A stretch of 34,918 nucleotides of DNA, from NCBI GenBank assembly GCA_020832415.1, contig JAFIES010000113.1, forward strand, positions 1 through 34,918. Direction: 5' to 3'. Origin of the DNA: Balneolaceae bacterium. GTDB lineage: Bacteria; Bacteroidota; Rhodothermia; Balneolales; Balneolaceae. The position numbers and the translations under genes were made by a program. Below the pieces are notes generated by a model. That model had not been told where the DNA came from. It ran no database searches and saw nothing but the letters and a program-made list of their open reading frames with translations. This document shows, piece after piece, positions 24,892 through 32,121 of the stretch (position 1 is its first letter; every line of letters starts with the position of its first letter).

Positions 24892-25611
24892 TTATCTGTG
24901 GATTTCACGCCCATCATTTTCATGCCAGGTTCTTTCAAAGTATTCAGCATCTTCATTGTTTCTCGGCTTCACACCTAAAACAATGTGGCCATCTTTAATA
25001 CCTGACTCATAGAGTTTTGCACGTTCTTTGGGAATTCCCCAGCCTACCAGTGCGCCAATAATTCCACCGGCAATACCTCCGGCGCCTGCACCTGCAAGGC
25101 CGGCCGCAATAGGACCAGCCACTACAAGCCCGAGCCCGGGAATCACAACACTGGTTCCAATAGCAGCAACTATTCCTGCAATTGCACCAATAGTGCCGCC
25201 AATGGCTGAGCCTGCACCAGATCCGGCAGCTGCTTTATTGCCAAGCTCTGTCTCTTCTTTGTCATCGGAGAAATATTTTTCATGGGTTTCTTTCGACATA
25301 ACCAGATTTATCTCATCCTCTGTGTATCCTCTGTCGTGCATTGATTTATATGCACTCTCTGTGCTTCTGCGGTCGCGAAACATGCCTGTTAACATGCCAT
25401 TGTTTGCTTTTTTGTCGTTATCGCGGAGGTTGTCATTTCTAAGGCCGTCCTTTCGCATAGTATCATTTCGGGTGCCGTCTTCCGAAAGGTTGTCATTCCG
25501 AAGATTGTCATTTCTAAGGCCATCTTTACGAAGGCCATCATTTCGGGTGCCGTGTTCCGGAAGGTTTTCATTCCGAAGGTTATCTTTTCTTAGATTTCTA
25601 TCTTTTTCCAT
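24892..25611 (-). CDS. glycine-rich stress protein with N-terminal pentad repeats
   Basis: A 239-residue protein in three parts. Residues 7-66 are twelve five-residue repeats of the type LRNDN, LRKDG or TRNDG. Residues about 72-112 (GMLTGMFRDRRSTESAYKSMHDRGYTEDEINLVMS, ends GMLTGMF and EINLVMS) are a general-stress-protein 17M/YflT-like motif, which forms a ferredoxin-like half. Residues 125-200 are a Gly/Ala-rich hydrophobic stretch with two or more membrane-inserting segments, and the C-terminal GIPKERAKLYESGIKDGHIVLGVKPRN completes the stress domain. This core is common in Bacteroidota and cyanobacteria; the charged repeat at the front is unusual. It is probably membrane associated. The downstream terminator ends the unit. 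Confidence 0.8.
   Translation of the reverse strand: MEKDRNLRKDNLRNENLPEHGTRNDGLRKDGLRNDNLRNDNLSEDGTRNDTMRKDGLRNDNLRDNDKKANNGMLTGMFRDRRSTESAYKSMHDRGYTEDEINLVMSKETHEKYFSDDKEETELGNKAAAGSGAGSAIGGTIGAIAGIVAAIGTSVVIPGLGLVVAGPIAAGLAGAGAGGIAGGIIGALVGWGIPKERAKLYESGIKDGHIVLGVKPRNNEDAEYFERTWHENDGREIHR
25414..25593 (-). repeat. 15-bp tandem repeats inside the stress protein gene
   Basis: Twelve 15-bp units encode five residues each. Units 2-6 and 7-11 form a larger 75-bp duplication (consensus LRN-D/E-N, L-x-E-x-G, TRND-x, x-RKDG, LRNDN). The array is coding and in frame. Confidence 0.85.
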
Positions 25612-25669
25612 AATGGGCTATTTATTTGTTTATTTATGATTTACTTCATTTTAAATGCAGAGTTTTTTA

Positions 25670-25786
25670 TTAGAACACTCCCAGAAGCCAGAAAATGATT
25701 ACAAATACGATAACGGTGCCAAAGCAACCGCCACCGAATTTCATGGCTCCAATTCCCGCAATTCCTCCTTTTAATAGTCCGCTCAT
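25670..25786 (-). CDS. 38-residue small membrane protein
   Basis: A short frame, MSGLLKGGIAGIGAMKFGG, then GCFGTVIVFVIIFWLLGVF. It has a Gly-rich start and one membrane helix. A GAGGAAG ribosome site is 7 bp before the ATG, and a run of coding-like sequence ends in TAATAA. Proteins of this form (Gly-rich, GGGCF, one helix) occur in Bacteroidota genomes next to stress genes. The function is unknown. Confidence 0.7.
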   Translation of the reverse strand: MSGLLKGGIAGIGAMKFGGGCFGTVIVFVIIFWLLGVF

Positions 25787-25809
25787 TTTATTCTTCCTCT
25801 ATTGATTTA

Positions 25810-26370
25810 TTAAACTGCATGTTTTATGGCCGCATCCATATTCACTACATCTACAGCAATATCTGTTAGTATTTGATCGGCTGCTTTCTCTTCATCGAGA
25901 ATCTCCAGAAGAAGCATTTCGGCGTCTCTTAATCCAAGTGTTTCAGCAAATTCACGAAGTGTGCCATATGTGGCTATCTCATAATGTTCAATTTTTTGTG
26001 CTGCAGATATAATTGCTGCATCACATTTTGAGCCTTTTTCACAATCTTCCATCAGTTCAATGGCTTCGGCAATCAAGCCTTCCATTGCTTCACATTTTAT
26101 AGTTGATGGTTTTTTGCCCATCGCTTCAAACACTTTTACCAAACGGGTAACCTGTAATTCTGTCTCTTTCAGGTGCTTTGATAACGAGTTAATCAGATCG
26201 TCTGATTCAGCTGCTGAGATCATTTTTGGAATAGCTTTTACCAAAGCATTTTCTGCCCAGAGAATATCTTTCAGTTGATCTTCAAACAGCTCCATGAGCT
26301 GTGATGATTGCATCTCTTTGTTGACAGGGTTTCCATTGATTTGTGAATTTCTGCTTAATTTTGTTCGCAT
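25810..26370 (-). CDS. YciE-type ferritin-like protein (DUF892)
   Basis: A 186-residue four-helix protein. The opening MELFEDQLKDILWAENALVKAIPKM (ends MELFEDQL and KAIPKM) and the segment AAQKIEHYEIATYGTLREFAETLG are the DUF892/YciE signature; the Glu and His residues in them are the expected di-iron ligands. Two Cys (SKCDAA and CEKG) occur in the middle loop. Family members are induced by osmotic, oxidative or stationary-phase stress and probably bind iron. It is the first of a run of leftward stress genes and lies 23 bp upstream of the small membrane protein gene. Confidence 0.92.
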   Translation of the reverse strand: MRTKLSRNSQINGNPVNKEMQSSQLMELFEDQLKDILWAENALVKAIPKMISAAESDDLINSLSKHLKETELQVTRLVKVFEAMGKKPSTIKCEAMEGLIAEAIELMEDCEKGSKCDAAIISAAQKIEHYEIATYGTLREFAETLGLRDAEMLLLEILDEEKAADQILTDIAVDVVNMDAAIKHAV

Positions 26371-26481
26371 AAATATCTCCTGGGTTAGATAACATAAGGC
26401 ATGTAAAACCTTCTGTATGATGGGTTGGGGTTTTAACTAAAAAGTGGAAGTGGATGGTGCTCTTGAAATTCCGGCAGAAAA

Positions 26482-26664
26482 TTACTTTTGATTCTCATCC
26501 TGAAATTTATCGAGATGAGGATTACTTGTAACAGGCATCTCTTTGTTTGGCAACCCTTTTTCTTCGTTCGGATCAGCAGGGTTTGGATATCTCTTGTCCG
26601 GATCGTCCTTTTTTAATGGCCTGTCATAAACCAGTTTTTCATAATCTTTATTATTTTTTTTCAT
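26482..26664 (-). CDS. hydrophilic small protein
   Basis: A 60-residue frame rich in Lys, Asp, Asn and Pro (KDYEKLVYDRPLKKDDPDKRYPNP, ends KDYEKLVYD and KRYPNP) with no hydrophobic segment, predicted disordered. No strong ribosome site is seen. It has the composition of other small desiccation or stress proteins but no recognised family. It is moderately likely to be real because its codon use resembles its neighbours and it has the same orientation. Confidence 0.5.
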   Translation of the reverse strand: MKKNNKDYEKLVYDRPLKKDDPDKRYPNPADPNEEKGLPNKEMPVTSNPHLDKFQDENQK

Positions 26665-26828
26665 GGCATGTATGGTTGAAATTTTTTGTGCTGATTGTCA
26701 ATCATATTGCCTAACAAACGCTCAATAAGCATTACAAAAAAAAGGAAAAGGCTTGTAAGGTTTACAGAAGGGGAGAGGAATATTCGTTTTGGGCCAATTC
26801 GAATAAATGATGTGCAGAAAGTACGAAT

Positions 26829-26846
26829 TAACGAGAGTTCGATATA
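26829..26846. repeat. isolated MITE terminal repeat
   Basis: TAACGAGAGTTCGATATA matches the end of the element at 26993 in 17 of 18 positions and has the same orientation as its left end. No second end is found for it. Confidence 0.5.
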
Positions 26847-26924
26847 TGAATGGACGTTTTACATGAAACTCTGCCTAAGGCGCCTGAAGTGGTATTCTTT
26901 CTGTCACATAAAAAGTGAAGCCAT

Positions 26925-26974
26925 AAAAAAAGCGGGCAACCGAATACTTGAATAAAGCAATGGATGCCCGCTTT
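26925..26974 (-). terminator. intrinsic terminator, probably of the beta-barrel gene
   Basis: A perfect 10-bp stem AAAGCGGGCA/TGCCCGCTTT (26929-26938 with 26965-26974) is followed on the minus strand by a run of seven T. The MITE-like element now separates it from the gene at 27215; without the element it would lie 34 bp after that stop. Confidence 0.75.
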
Positions 26975-26992
26975 GAAACTCTCCGATCTAAA

Positions 26993-27198
26993 TAACGTGA
27001 GTTCGATATAACATATAGAAAGAATCGTCAGTTAGAGCGCAGTCCCGACGCTTTTCAGGAGGGACGAAGTCGAAAACTCATATATCGCTACGCGTGCAAA
27101 AGATGAGCGACTTCATTCCTCGGAAAAAGCACCCTCGGAATTGCGCTCAATATGACGGGTTCAGTCATATTGTTCATTTTTATATCGAACTCACGTTA
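26993..27198. mobile_element. MITE-like element with 18-bp terminal inverted repeats
   Basis: The ends are perfect inverted repeats over 18 bp: TAACGTGAGTTCGATATA at 26993-27010 and its reverse complement at 27181-27198. The 206-bp body has further imperfect inverted sequence (GAGCGCAGTCCCGACG region against the GAGCGACTTC and GAGCGCAAT regions) and no reading frame. A target-site duplication is not obvious. Its size and structure fit a non-autonomous element moved in trans. Confidence 0.7.
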
Positions 27199-27214
27199 AA
27201 TAGTATCGTCGAAA

Positions 27215-27787
27215 TTAATTTCCGTGATTAAAGAGGTAAAATACACCTATCTGGAATCCACGGTTGGTTGATGTAACATTTGAACTTTCGGAGATGTCAG
27301 TAAATCCAAGATTATATCTTAAATCAATGCCAAAATCTGTAGGTGGATGCACATAACTGGCACCAACACTTAAGCCAAGATCGAAAGATTTGAAATCATC
27401 TTTAATATCAACAGAAGAGTTGTTCTCTGCTTTTGCATTTAAAAGGAGTCCTAACTGAGGTCCGGCCTGGATTCTGAAACCATTATCAAACATGTACTGA
27501 ATGATTACCGGAATGTTTATATAGTCAAGCTTGATATCTGTATTGCCACTCTTCGCACCCTGCATGGAATAAACAATTTCAGGCTGTAAAGCATATTGGC
27601 TATTCAGGTGAATATGTCCAATCAAACCTGCATGAAGGCCAATTTTTGAGTCAAAACTGGAGCTGTTGTCAGTATTAATAGTAAAAGAATTCAGGCCACC
27701 CTTTACCCCAATATTTATGTTTTGTGCACTTACGGTACCAGCTGCAAGAAAGAGAGTTGTAATGATTGTAATTAAATAAAATTTCAT
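27215..27787 (-). CDS. outer-membrane beta-barrel protein (PorT-like)
   Basis: A 190-residue protein with a signal peptide ending VSAQ (residue 22). The mature sequence is made of alternating amphipathic strands: INIGVKGGLNSFTI, KIGLHAGLIGHIHL, YALQPEIVYSMQG, INIPVIIQYMF, FRIQAGPQLGLLLNA, FDLGLSVGASYV, FGIDLRYNLGFTDI and a last strand ending in FYLF, a terminal aromatic typical of outer membrane proteins. This is the OMP_b-brl_2 family, with about eight strands. The role is unknown. An operator-like palindrome lies about 120 bp upstream. Confidence 0.9.
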   Translation of the reverse strand: MKFYLITIITTLFLAAGTVSAQNINIGVKGGLNSFTINTDNSSSFDSKIGLHAGLIGHIHLNSQYALQPEIVYSMQGAKSGNTDIKLDYINIPVIIQYMFDNGFRIQAGPQLGLLLNAKAENNSSVDIKDDFKSFDLGLSVGASYVHPPTDFGIDLRYNLGFTDISESSNVTSTNRGFQIGVFYLFNHGN

Positions 27788-27901
27788 GGTTTTTTGTTCT
27801 TATGTGTTCTTGTCAGGGTAATTTCATCCATTTGGAATCCTTTCAAGTACAGTTAAAATGCTTTGATATTAAACCGGTAGTGTTACACAAGTGAAGAAAT
27901 A

Positions 27902-27917
27902 TGTTGCATAAGTCACA
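27902..27917 (-). promoter_or_regulatory. operator-like palindrome, site 9
   Basis: TGTTG-CATAAG-TCACA on the plus strand, a good match to the motif, about 115-130 bp upstream of the beta-barrel gene. A half-site TGTTA is at 27881-27885. Confidence 0.5.
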
Positions 27918-28183
27918 CATTCAATCAGCCGGTGATAATAGTCTCTAAATGATTGATAAAATTATAGTAACAAATCCAATCTTTGTTAAGAGATCATTTC
28001 GGTTAATACCAGGCCTTGAATGTGTTGACGGGAATAGGGTGTTTTAATCGGCGCTTAGACAACATTTTGTATCAAGCCGAAGAATAAAGAAATGTGTTTG
28101 AGATATTCATTTAAACTGGGGTAGCCACTTTGGTTGTGTGGGAATTTATTGCTTGAAAAATCATTGATTTATGTAAACCGGCT

Positions 28184-28203
28184 TGGGAATAGTGTAACAG
28201 ATT
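28184..28203 (-). promoter_or_regulatory. operator-like palindrome, site 10
   Basis: TGGGA-ATAGTG-TAACA followed by GATT, about 135-150 bp upstream of the mla permease gene. Confidence 0.4.
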
Positions 28204-28333
28204 TGGGGCCTTAAGATGGTAAATTATGAGTTCGAATTAGGGTGCAGGCTCAAAATCTACGCGGCTGCTATTTCTGCCCAAACAGCCAGAGCTCATATAA
28301 AGTAGATTTCATCGCACAGCAAAATAGAATCAG

Positions 28334-29182
28334 ATGAAAGTAATTGGCCCGGTTATAAAAAAAATCCCAAAACTGCCAGATGTAAAGAACCGTGCTATTC
28401 GGCTGAGTGAAAATGTTATACATAAAACTCAAAAAGCGAACCGGTTCTTTTTGGGAGTAGGCGAGATCAACCTGTTCTTCTGGTATACACTAAAAGCTAC
28501 TTTTTCCCGCGATTTTGAGTTTAAAGAGTTCCTCAGGCAATGCTACCTGGTAGGGAACAAAACGCTGCCTCTCATAACCATAACCGGAATTGTAATCGGG
28601 CTGGTTCTCACCATTCAGGCCCGCCCGGTACTTGCAGAATTTGGAGCAGTTTCTATGCTGCCGGGAATGGTAGCTTTATCAATTATACGGGAAATGGGGC
28701 CTGTTGTAACCGCACTTATTTGCGCCGGTAAAATCGGTTCGGGAATGGGAGCGGCATTGGGCTCCATGAAGGTATCCGAACAGATTGATGCCATGGATGT
28801 TTCGTCCAGAAATCCTATTCGTTTTTTAGTGGTTCCCAGAGTACTGGCTGCCACATTGATGATACCCATTTTGGTTCTGTATGCAGATGCTCTCGGGATT
28901 TTGGGAAGCTGGGCCGGGGCCAATATAAAAGGGGAAGTAAATTTTGTTCTGTTTATTTCGCAGGCATTCAGTGCAGTTGGATTTATGGATCTGTTTCCCG
29001 CCATCATAAAAACATACTTTTTTGGCGCAGCTATCGGGTTTATCGGTTGCTATAAAGGGTTTACAGCCGGCCGGGGAACCGAAAGTGTTGGGAAAGCGGC
29101 CAATGAATCTGTAGTTATTGCCTCGTTACTGGTAATTCTGATTGATCTGGTTGCCGTGCAGATAACCGATATGCTGTTATAG
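28334..29182 (+). CDS. mlaE: MlaE-type ABC transporter permease
   Basis: A 282-residue inner-membrane protein of the MlaE/YrbE family with about five to six membrane helices. Conserved marks are the interfacial helix before residue 75 (FLRQCYLVGNKTLPLITITGI), FGAVSMLPGMVALSIIREMGPVVTALICAGKIGSGMGAALGSMKVSEQIDAMDV (starts FGAVSMLP, contains REMGP, ends EQIDAMDV), and TAGRGTESVGKAANESVV. The N-terminus is about 50 residues longer than E. coli MlaE. The permease is the membrane part of a retrograde or anterograde phospholipid transporter. The ATPase gene follows after 2 bp. Confidence 0.93.
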   Translation: MKVIGPVIKKIPKLPDVKNRAIRLSENVIHKTQKANRFFLGVGEINLFFWYTLKATFSRDFEFKEFLRQCYLVGNKTLPLITITGIVIGLVLTIQARPVLAEFGAVSMLPGMVALSIIREMGPVVTALICAGKIGSGMGAALGSMKVSEQIDAMDVSSRNPIRFLVVPRVLAATLMIPILVLYADALGILGSWAGANIKGEVNFVLFISQAFSAVGFMDLFPAIIKTYFFGAAIGFIGCYKGFTAGRGTESVGKAANESVVIASLLVILIDLVAVQITDMLL

Positions 29183-29184
29183 AT

Positions 29185-29976
29185 ATGGAAAGAGAAATTG
29201 AAATATCCATGCCTGCAGAATTAACCTCATCATCACCTGAGCAGGTTATTGATATTCAAAATCTCAGAATAGGGTTCGATGATGTACCGGTATTAAGAGA
29301 TTTGTCGGTGCAACTATTTGAAAAGGAAAACCTGGTGATTCTGGGCAAATCAGGTTCAGGTAAATCAGTGCTGATAAAATGTATTGTTCGTTTGCTGAAT
29401 CCCGATTTCGGAATCATTAATGTACTTGGAGAGAATGTGAACGAACTTAACGACCGGGACCTGGCTGAAATGAGAAAGAAAATCGGGTTCCTGTTTCAGA
29501 GCGGTGCGCTGTACGATTCTATGACCATCAAAGAAAATCTGGAATTTCCGCTTAAGAGAATAAAAAAGAATCTGTCACAAAAAGAGATAGACGAAAAAAT
29601 TGCTGAGACATTAGAAAACGTGGGTCTTTCCGACACACTCCACAAAATGCCATCACAGCTATCGGGCGGAATGCGCAAGAGGGCAAGCCTGGCGCGCACC
29701 ATTGTGGTTGATCCCATGATTATGCTGTATGATGAACCCACTACCGGCCTCGATCCGATTACCTCTGATGAAATCAGTTCGCTGATCAACAAAGTTCAAA
29801 AAAAATATAATACCTCTTCCATCATCATCACGCACGATATTGAATGCGCCCGGGCTACGGCCGACCGGATGATTATGCTGAAAGACGGGGAAGTCTACAT
29901 GGAGGGAAGTATCGATGATTTTGAAACATCCTCCGACGAGCTGATCCAATCCTTTTTTAAACCAAAAAAAACGTAG
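29185..29976 (+). CDS. mlaF: MlaF-type ABC transporter ATPase
   Basis: A 263-residue ABC ATPase: Walker A GKSGSGKS at 54-61, Q-loop FLFQSGALYDSMT near 102-114, signature LSGGM at 159-163, Walker B LYDEP with Glu184, and H-loop His217. The GFLFQSGALYDSMT and LSGGMRKRASLART stretches are the usual marks of the MlaF subgroup. It starts 2 bp after the permease gene, so translation is coupled. It powers lipid movement by the permease and the MCE protein encoded downstream. Confidence 0.95.
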   Translation: MEREIEISMPAELTSSSPEQVIDIQNLRIGFDDVPVLRDLSVQLFEKENLVILGKSGSGKSVLIKCIVRLLNPDFGIINVLGENVNELNDRDLAEMRKKIGFLFQSGALYDSMTIKENLEFPLKRIKKNLSQKEIDEKIAETLENVGLSDTLHKMPSQLSGGMRKRASLARTIVVDPMIMLYDEPTTGLDPITSDEISSLINKVQKKYNTSSIIITHDIECARATADRMIMLKDGEVYMEGSIDDFETSSDELIQSFFKPKKT

Positions 29977-30028
29977 TGCTATGATGAGTTGTGAGGTTAG
30001 TTCTAATAATTGGCAACGTAAAGTCTAC

Positions 30029-30130
30029 CCTAATAAGGGGCTCATTTTTTGAACGCGAAGCGAAATTTAGAGGGGTGTTAAGTACCCATATTATCTATCA
30101 GAACACCCCCCTCTGTCCCCCCTTATTAGG
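30029..30130. repeat. GC-rich nested inverted repeat, copy 2
   Basis: The outer arms are perfect over 12 bp (CCTAATAAGGGG at 30029-30040, CCCCTTATTAGG at 30119-30130). Inner arms AGAGGGGTGTT (30069-30079) and AACACCCCCCTCT (30102-30114) form a second stem. It sits between the ATPase and MCE genes of the mla operon. Same family as 33643-33739. Confidence 0.75.
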
Positions 30131-30216
30131 GGGGATTGTCGTGCTCCGCTCCATAATTCTACCCAAACAAATCAACACAAAGCCAAAATTGTCTTTTCAC
30201 TTAACAACGCAAAATT

Positions 30217-31185
30217 ATGGATAATTATACCCCGGCCTTTAAAGCCCGATTAGGAATGTTTATTGCCGTTGGACTGGCGATTTTTGTGATTGCAATATTT
30301 TTTATCGGCAGGCAGCAGAATTTGTTTAACCCTGTATTTAAAGTCACAACCAACTTTCAGAATGTAAGCGGATTGCTTGTGGGAAATAACATCCGGTACT
30401 CCGGCATAAATGTGGGTATTGTAGATAATATTACCATCATAAATGATTCAACTGTACAGGTAGATCTGTTGATCCGCAGAAATGTTCAGCAGTTTATAAA
30501 AGCAGACAGCCAGGCGGGGATTGGGTCGGAAGGCATCATTGGTGATCGTGTACTGATTATCACCCAGGGCAGCAGCAATGCACCAACCGTTCAGGATGGG
30601 CAACATATCATATCAAAAGAGCCGATTGAAACGGATGTTATTATGGCAAGTTTGCAGACTTCGGCCACGAATGCTGAGATTATTACACTTCAGCTTTCCC
30701 AAATCATGATGGATGTGAACAGCGGAGAGGGCGCACTTGGCAGGTTGATACAGGATCCCGCCATCGCTGATAACATCACGCAGACCATTGAAAACTTCAA
30801 AAAAAGCTCTGAAGGGTTTGATGAAACGATTGAAGCTACCAAAGAAAATGTGTTTGAGTTTATGGAGAAATTGCAAATAACGGCAGCCAAGACAGAGATT
30901 GCTTCACAGGAACTCGGGGAAATAATGACAAAAATAAACAGTGGTGAAGGGTCTCTCGGCGCGTTAATTCATGATACAACCATGGCCGGTAATTTAAGTG
31001 AAACCATTTTCAACCTGAAGCAGGGCACCCGGGGGCTGGATGAAAATATGCAGGCCCTTAAACAAAATTTCTTCTTCAGAAGGTATTACAGGCGGATAGA
31101 GCGTGAAGAGTTAAGGAGAATAGAAGCAGAAATATTGCTGGAAGAGCAGATAGAAGCGGATCGCCAAATTGAAAGAGAACAATGA
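30217..31185 (+). CDS. mlaD: MlaD-type MCE-domain protein
   Basis: A 322-residue protein with an N-terminal membrane anchor (12-31) and one MCE domain (about 40-130: FKVTTNFQNVSGLLVGNNIRYSGINVG start, ending DGQHIISKE), which binds lipid in the periplasm. The C-terminal part contains a duplicated segment: residues 168-215 and 241-288 both begin NSGEG-x-LG-x-LI-x-D and end in a Phe-rich turn. The last 40 residues are a charged Arg/Glu-rich helix after FFFRRYYRR. It is 240 bp after the ATPase gene, with an inverted-repeat element between, but the order permease-ATPase-MCE marks it as the same system. It is longer than E. coli MlaD, probably forming a helical needle. Confidence 0.9.
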   Translation: MDNYTPAFKARLGMFIAVGLAIFVIAIFFIGRQQNLFNPVFKVTTNFQNVSGLLVGNNIRYSGINVGIVDNITIINDSTVQVDLLIRRNVQQFIKADSQAGIGSEGIIGDRVLIITQGSSNAPTVQDGQHIISKEPIETDVIMASLQTSATNAEIITLQLSQIMMDVNSGEGALGRLIQDPAIADNITQTIENFKKSSEGFDETIEATKENVFEFMEKLQITAAKTEIASQELGEIMTKINSGEGSLGALIHDTTMAGNLSETIFNLKQGTRGLDENMQALKQNFFFRRYYRRIEREELRRIEAEILLEEQIEADRQIEREQ

Positions 31186-31337
31186 GGGTGTGAAAACATT
31201 CAAATGAACAACCTGGCAGTGCACGTAGCGGAGCAGAGTTCCTGCAGCCTGAAGTGATGGAACCTTATCAAAAAATTGTGAGATAAAATAGCCTCGACTC
31301 TGCCGTAGAGTAGTGTACCCATTTTTGACATTATTCC

Positions 31338-31360
31338 ATCACGAAGTTGGCTATCGTGAT
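31338..31360. terminator. possible hairpin between convergent genes
   Basis: ATCACGA pairs perfectly with TCGTGAT around a 9-base loop between the ends of the MCE gene and the hemolysin-III gene. No good T-tract follows on either strand, so its role as a terminator is uncertain. Confidence 0.3.
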
Positions 31361-31373
31361 CAGGGGTTTACAC

Positions 31374-32027
31374 TCAATACGAGTAAAACATAACCGCCAT
31401 AAAATGGGTGGTAGTTCCGGCCAGAACAAAGAGATGCCAAACAAAGTGGGTATAGGCGCGGCGGGGAAGCAGATAGAAGATTACCCCCAATGTATATGCG
31501 GCACCACCCACTGCCAGCCACAGAAGCCCGGCAAGCTCCATATTTTCAATCATTGGTTTAATACCGATAAAAATCATCCATCCCATCAACAGATAAAAAG
31601 CCACGTATATTTTCATGTTCGTTTTGCCCAGCCAAAGCCTCAGAGAAATGCCGACAATCGCCACGAACCAAATCAGTGCAAGCATGAACCACCCGAAGGC
31701 TCCTTGTAATATTCCTAAGGTAAATGGAGTGTAGGTACCGGCAATCAGGATAAAAATTGCTATATGGTCAAAAACCTGGAAAAGGTCTTTGCCTTTCCCG
31801 TCTCTCAGCCCGTGGAACATAGTTGATGAGAGATAGAGCAGAATCGCAGAGGCAATAAAAACACTGACTCCGAAAATGGTAAATGAATCTCCGTGCTGAA
31901 TCGTGTAGTAGATCAAAAAAGGAGCGGCCGCAATGGCTGCTATCGCACCGGCCCCATGGCTGATCGCGTTGATGATCTCCTCTCTTCGGGTCTGCTCGGA
32001 ATGTTTTTTATTCTGGAAAATCCACAT
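31374..32027 (-). CDS. hemolysin III family (PAQR/YqfA-like) membrane protein
   Basis: A 217-residue protein with seven predicted membrane helices. Family marks are the N-terminal EEIINAISHGAGAIAAI, SSTMFHGL (His in helix 2), FDHIAIFILIAGTYTPF with the Asp and His of a metal site, and the C-terminal HFVWHLFVLAGTTTHFMAV with two further His. In animal relatives these residues hold zinc and support ceramidase-like activity; in bacteria the function is unclear and true hemolysis is doubtful. The gene is leftward and 94 bp downstream of the GH130 gene. Confidence 0.93.
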   Translation of the reverse strand: MWIFQNKKHSEQTRREEIINAISHGAGAIAAIAAAPFLIYYTIQHGDSFTIFGVSVFIASAILLYLSSTMFHGLRDGKGKDLFQVFDHIAIFILIAGTYTPFTLGILQGAFGWFMLALIWFVAIVGISLRLWLGKTNMKIYVAFYLLMGWMIFIGIKPMIENMELAGLLWLAVGGAAYTLGVIFYLLPRRAYTHFVWHLFVLAGTTTHFMAVMFYSY

Positions 32028-32121
32028 GATGTAAAAACGTTTGCTTTGAGGTTATATTGAAAGCAAAGATATGTAGAGTGAGTTTTTCGTATGGCGACTC
32101 ATGGTTATCAGTTCTTTTGTG

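Larger units (their letters stand above)
26665..27214. other. spacer with terminator, MITE and MITE-end relic
   Basis: No gene is supported. The gap holds an isolated MITE-like end (26829-26846), a leftward terminator (26925-26974) and the full MITE-like element (26993-27198). Confidence 0.6.
27788..28333. promoter_or_regulatory. divergent regulatory region of the beta-barrel gene and the mla operon
   Basis: 546 bp without coding signal. It holds operator-like sites at 27902-27917 and 28184-28203. Near the mla start is a two-part hairpin: an outer AAATCTAC/GTAGATTT pair (28253-28309) with an inner GGCTG/CAGCC pair, which would lie in a 5' leader. Confidence 0.5.

Noticed and set aside
25414-25593. 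Regular short repeats as a CRISPR array
   Set aside because: The unit is 15 bp without spacers and encodes an in-frame protein repeat.
25028-25639. A rightward 203-codon frame rich in Pro, Ala and Ser
   Set aside because: It is the mirror of the Gly/Ala-rich and repeat-bearing parts of the stress protein on the other strand; its composition is an artefact.
26695-26955. A rightward 86-codon frame
   Set aside because: It is basic and unrecognised, spans a MITE-end relic and part of a terminator, and has no ribosome site.
26993-27198. A full insertion sequence
   Set aside because: It has no open frame for a transposase and is only 206 bp long.
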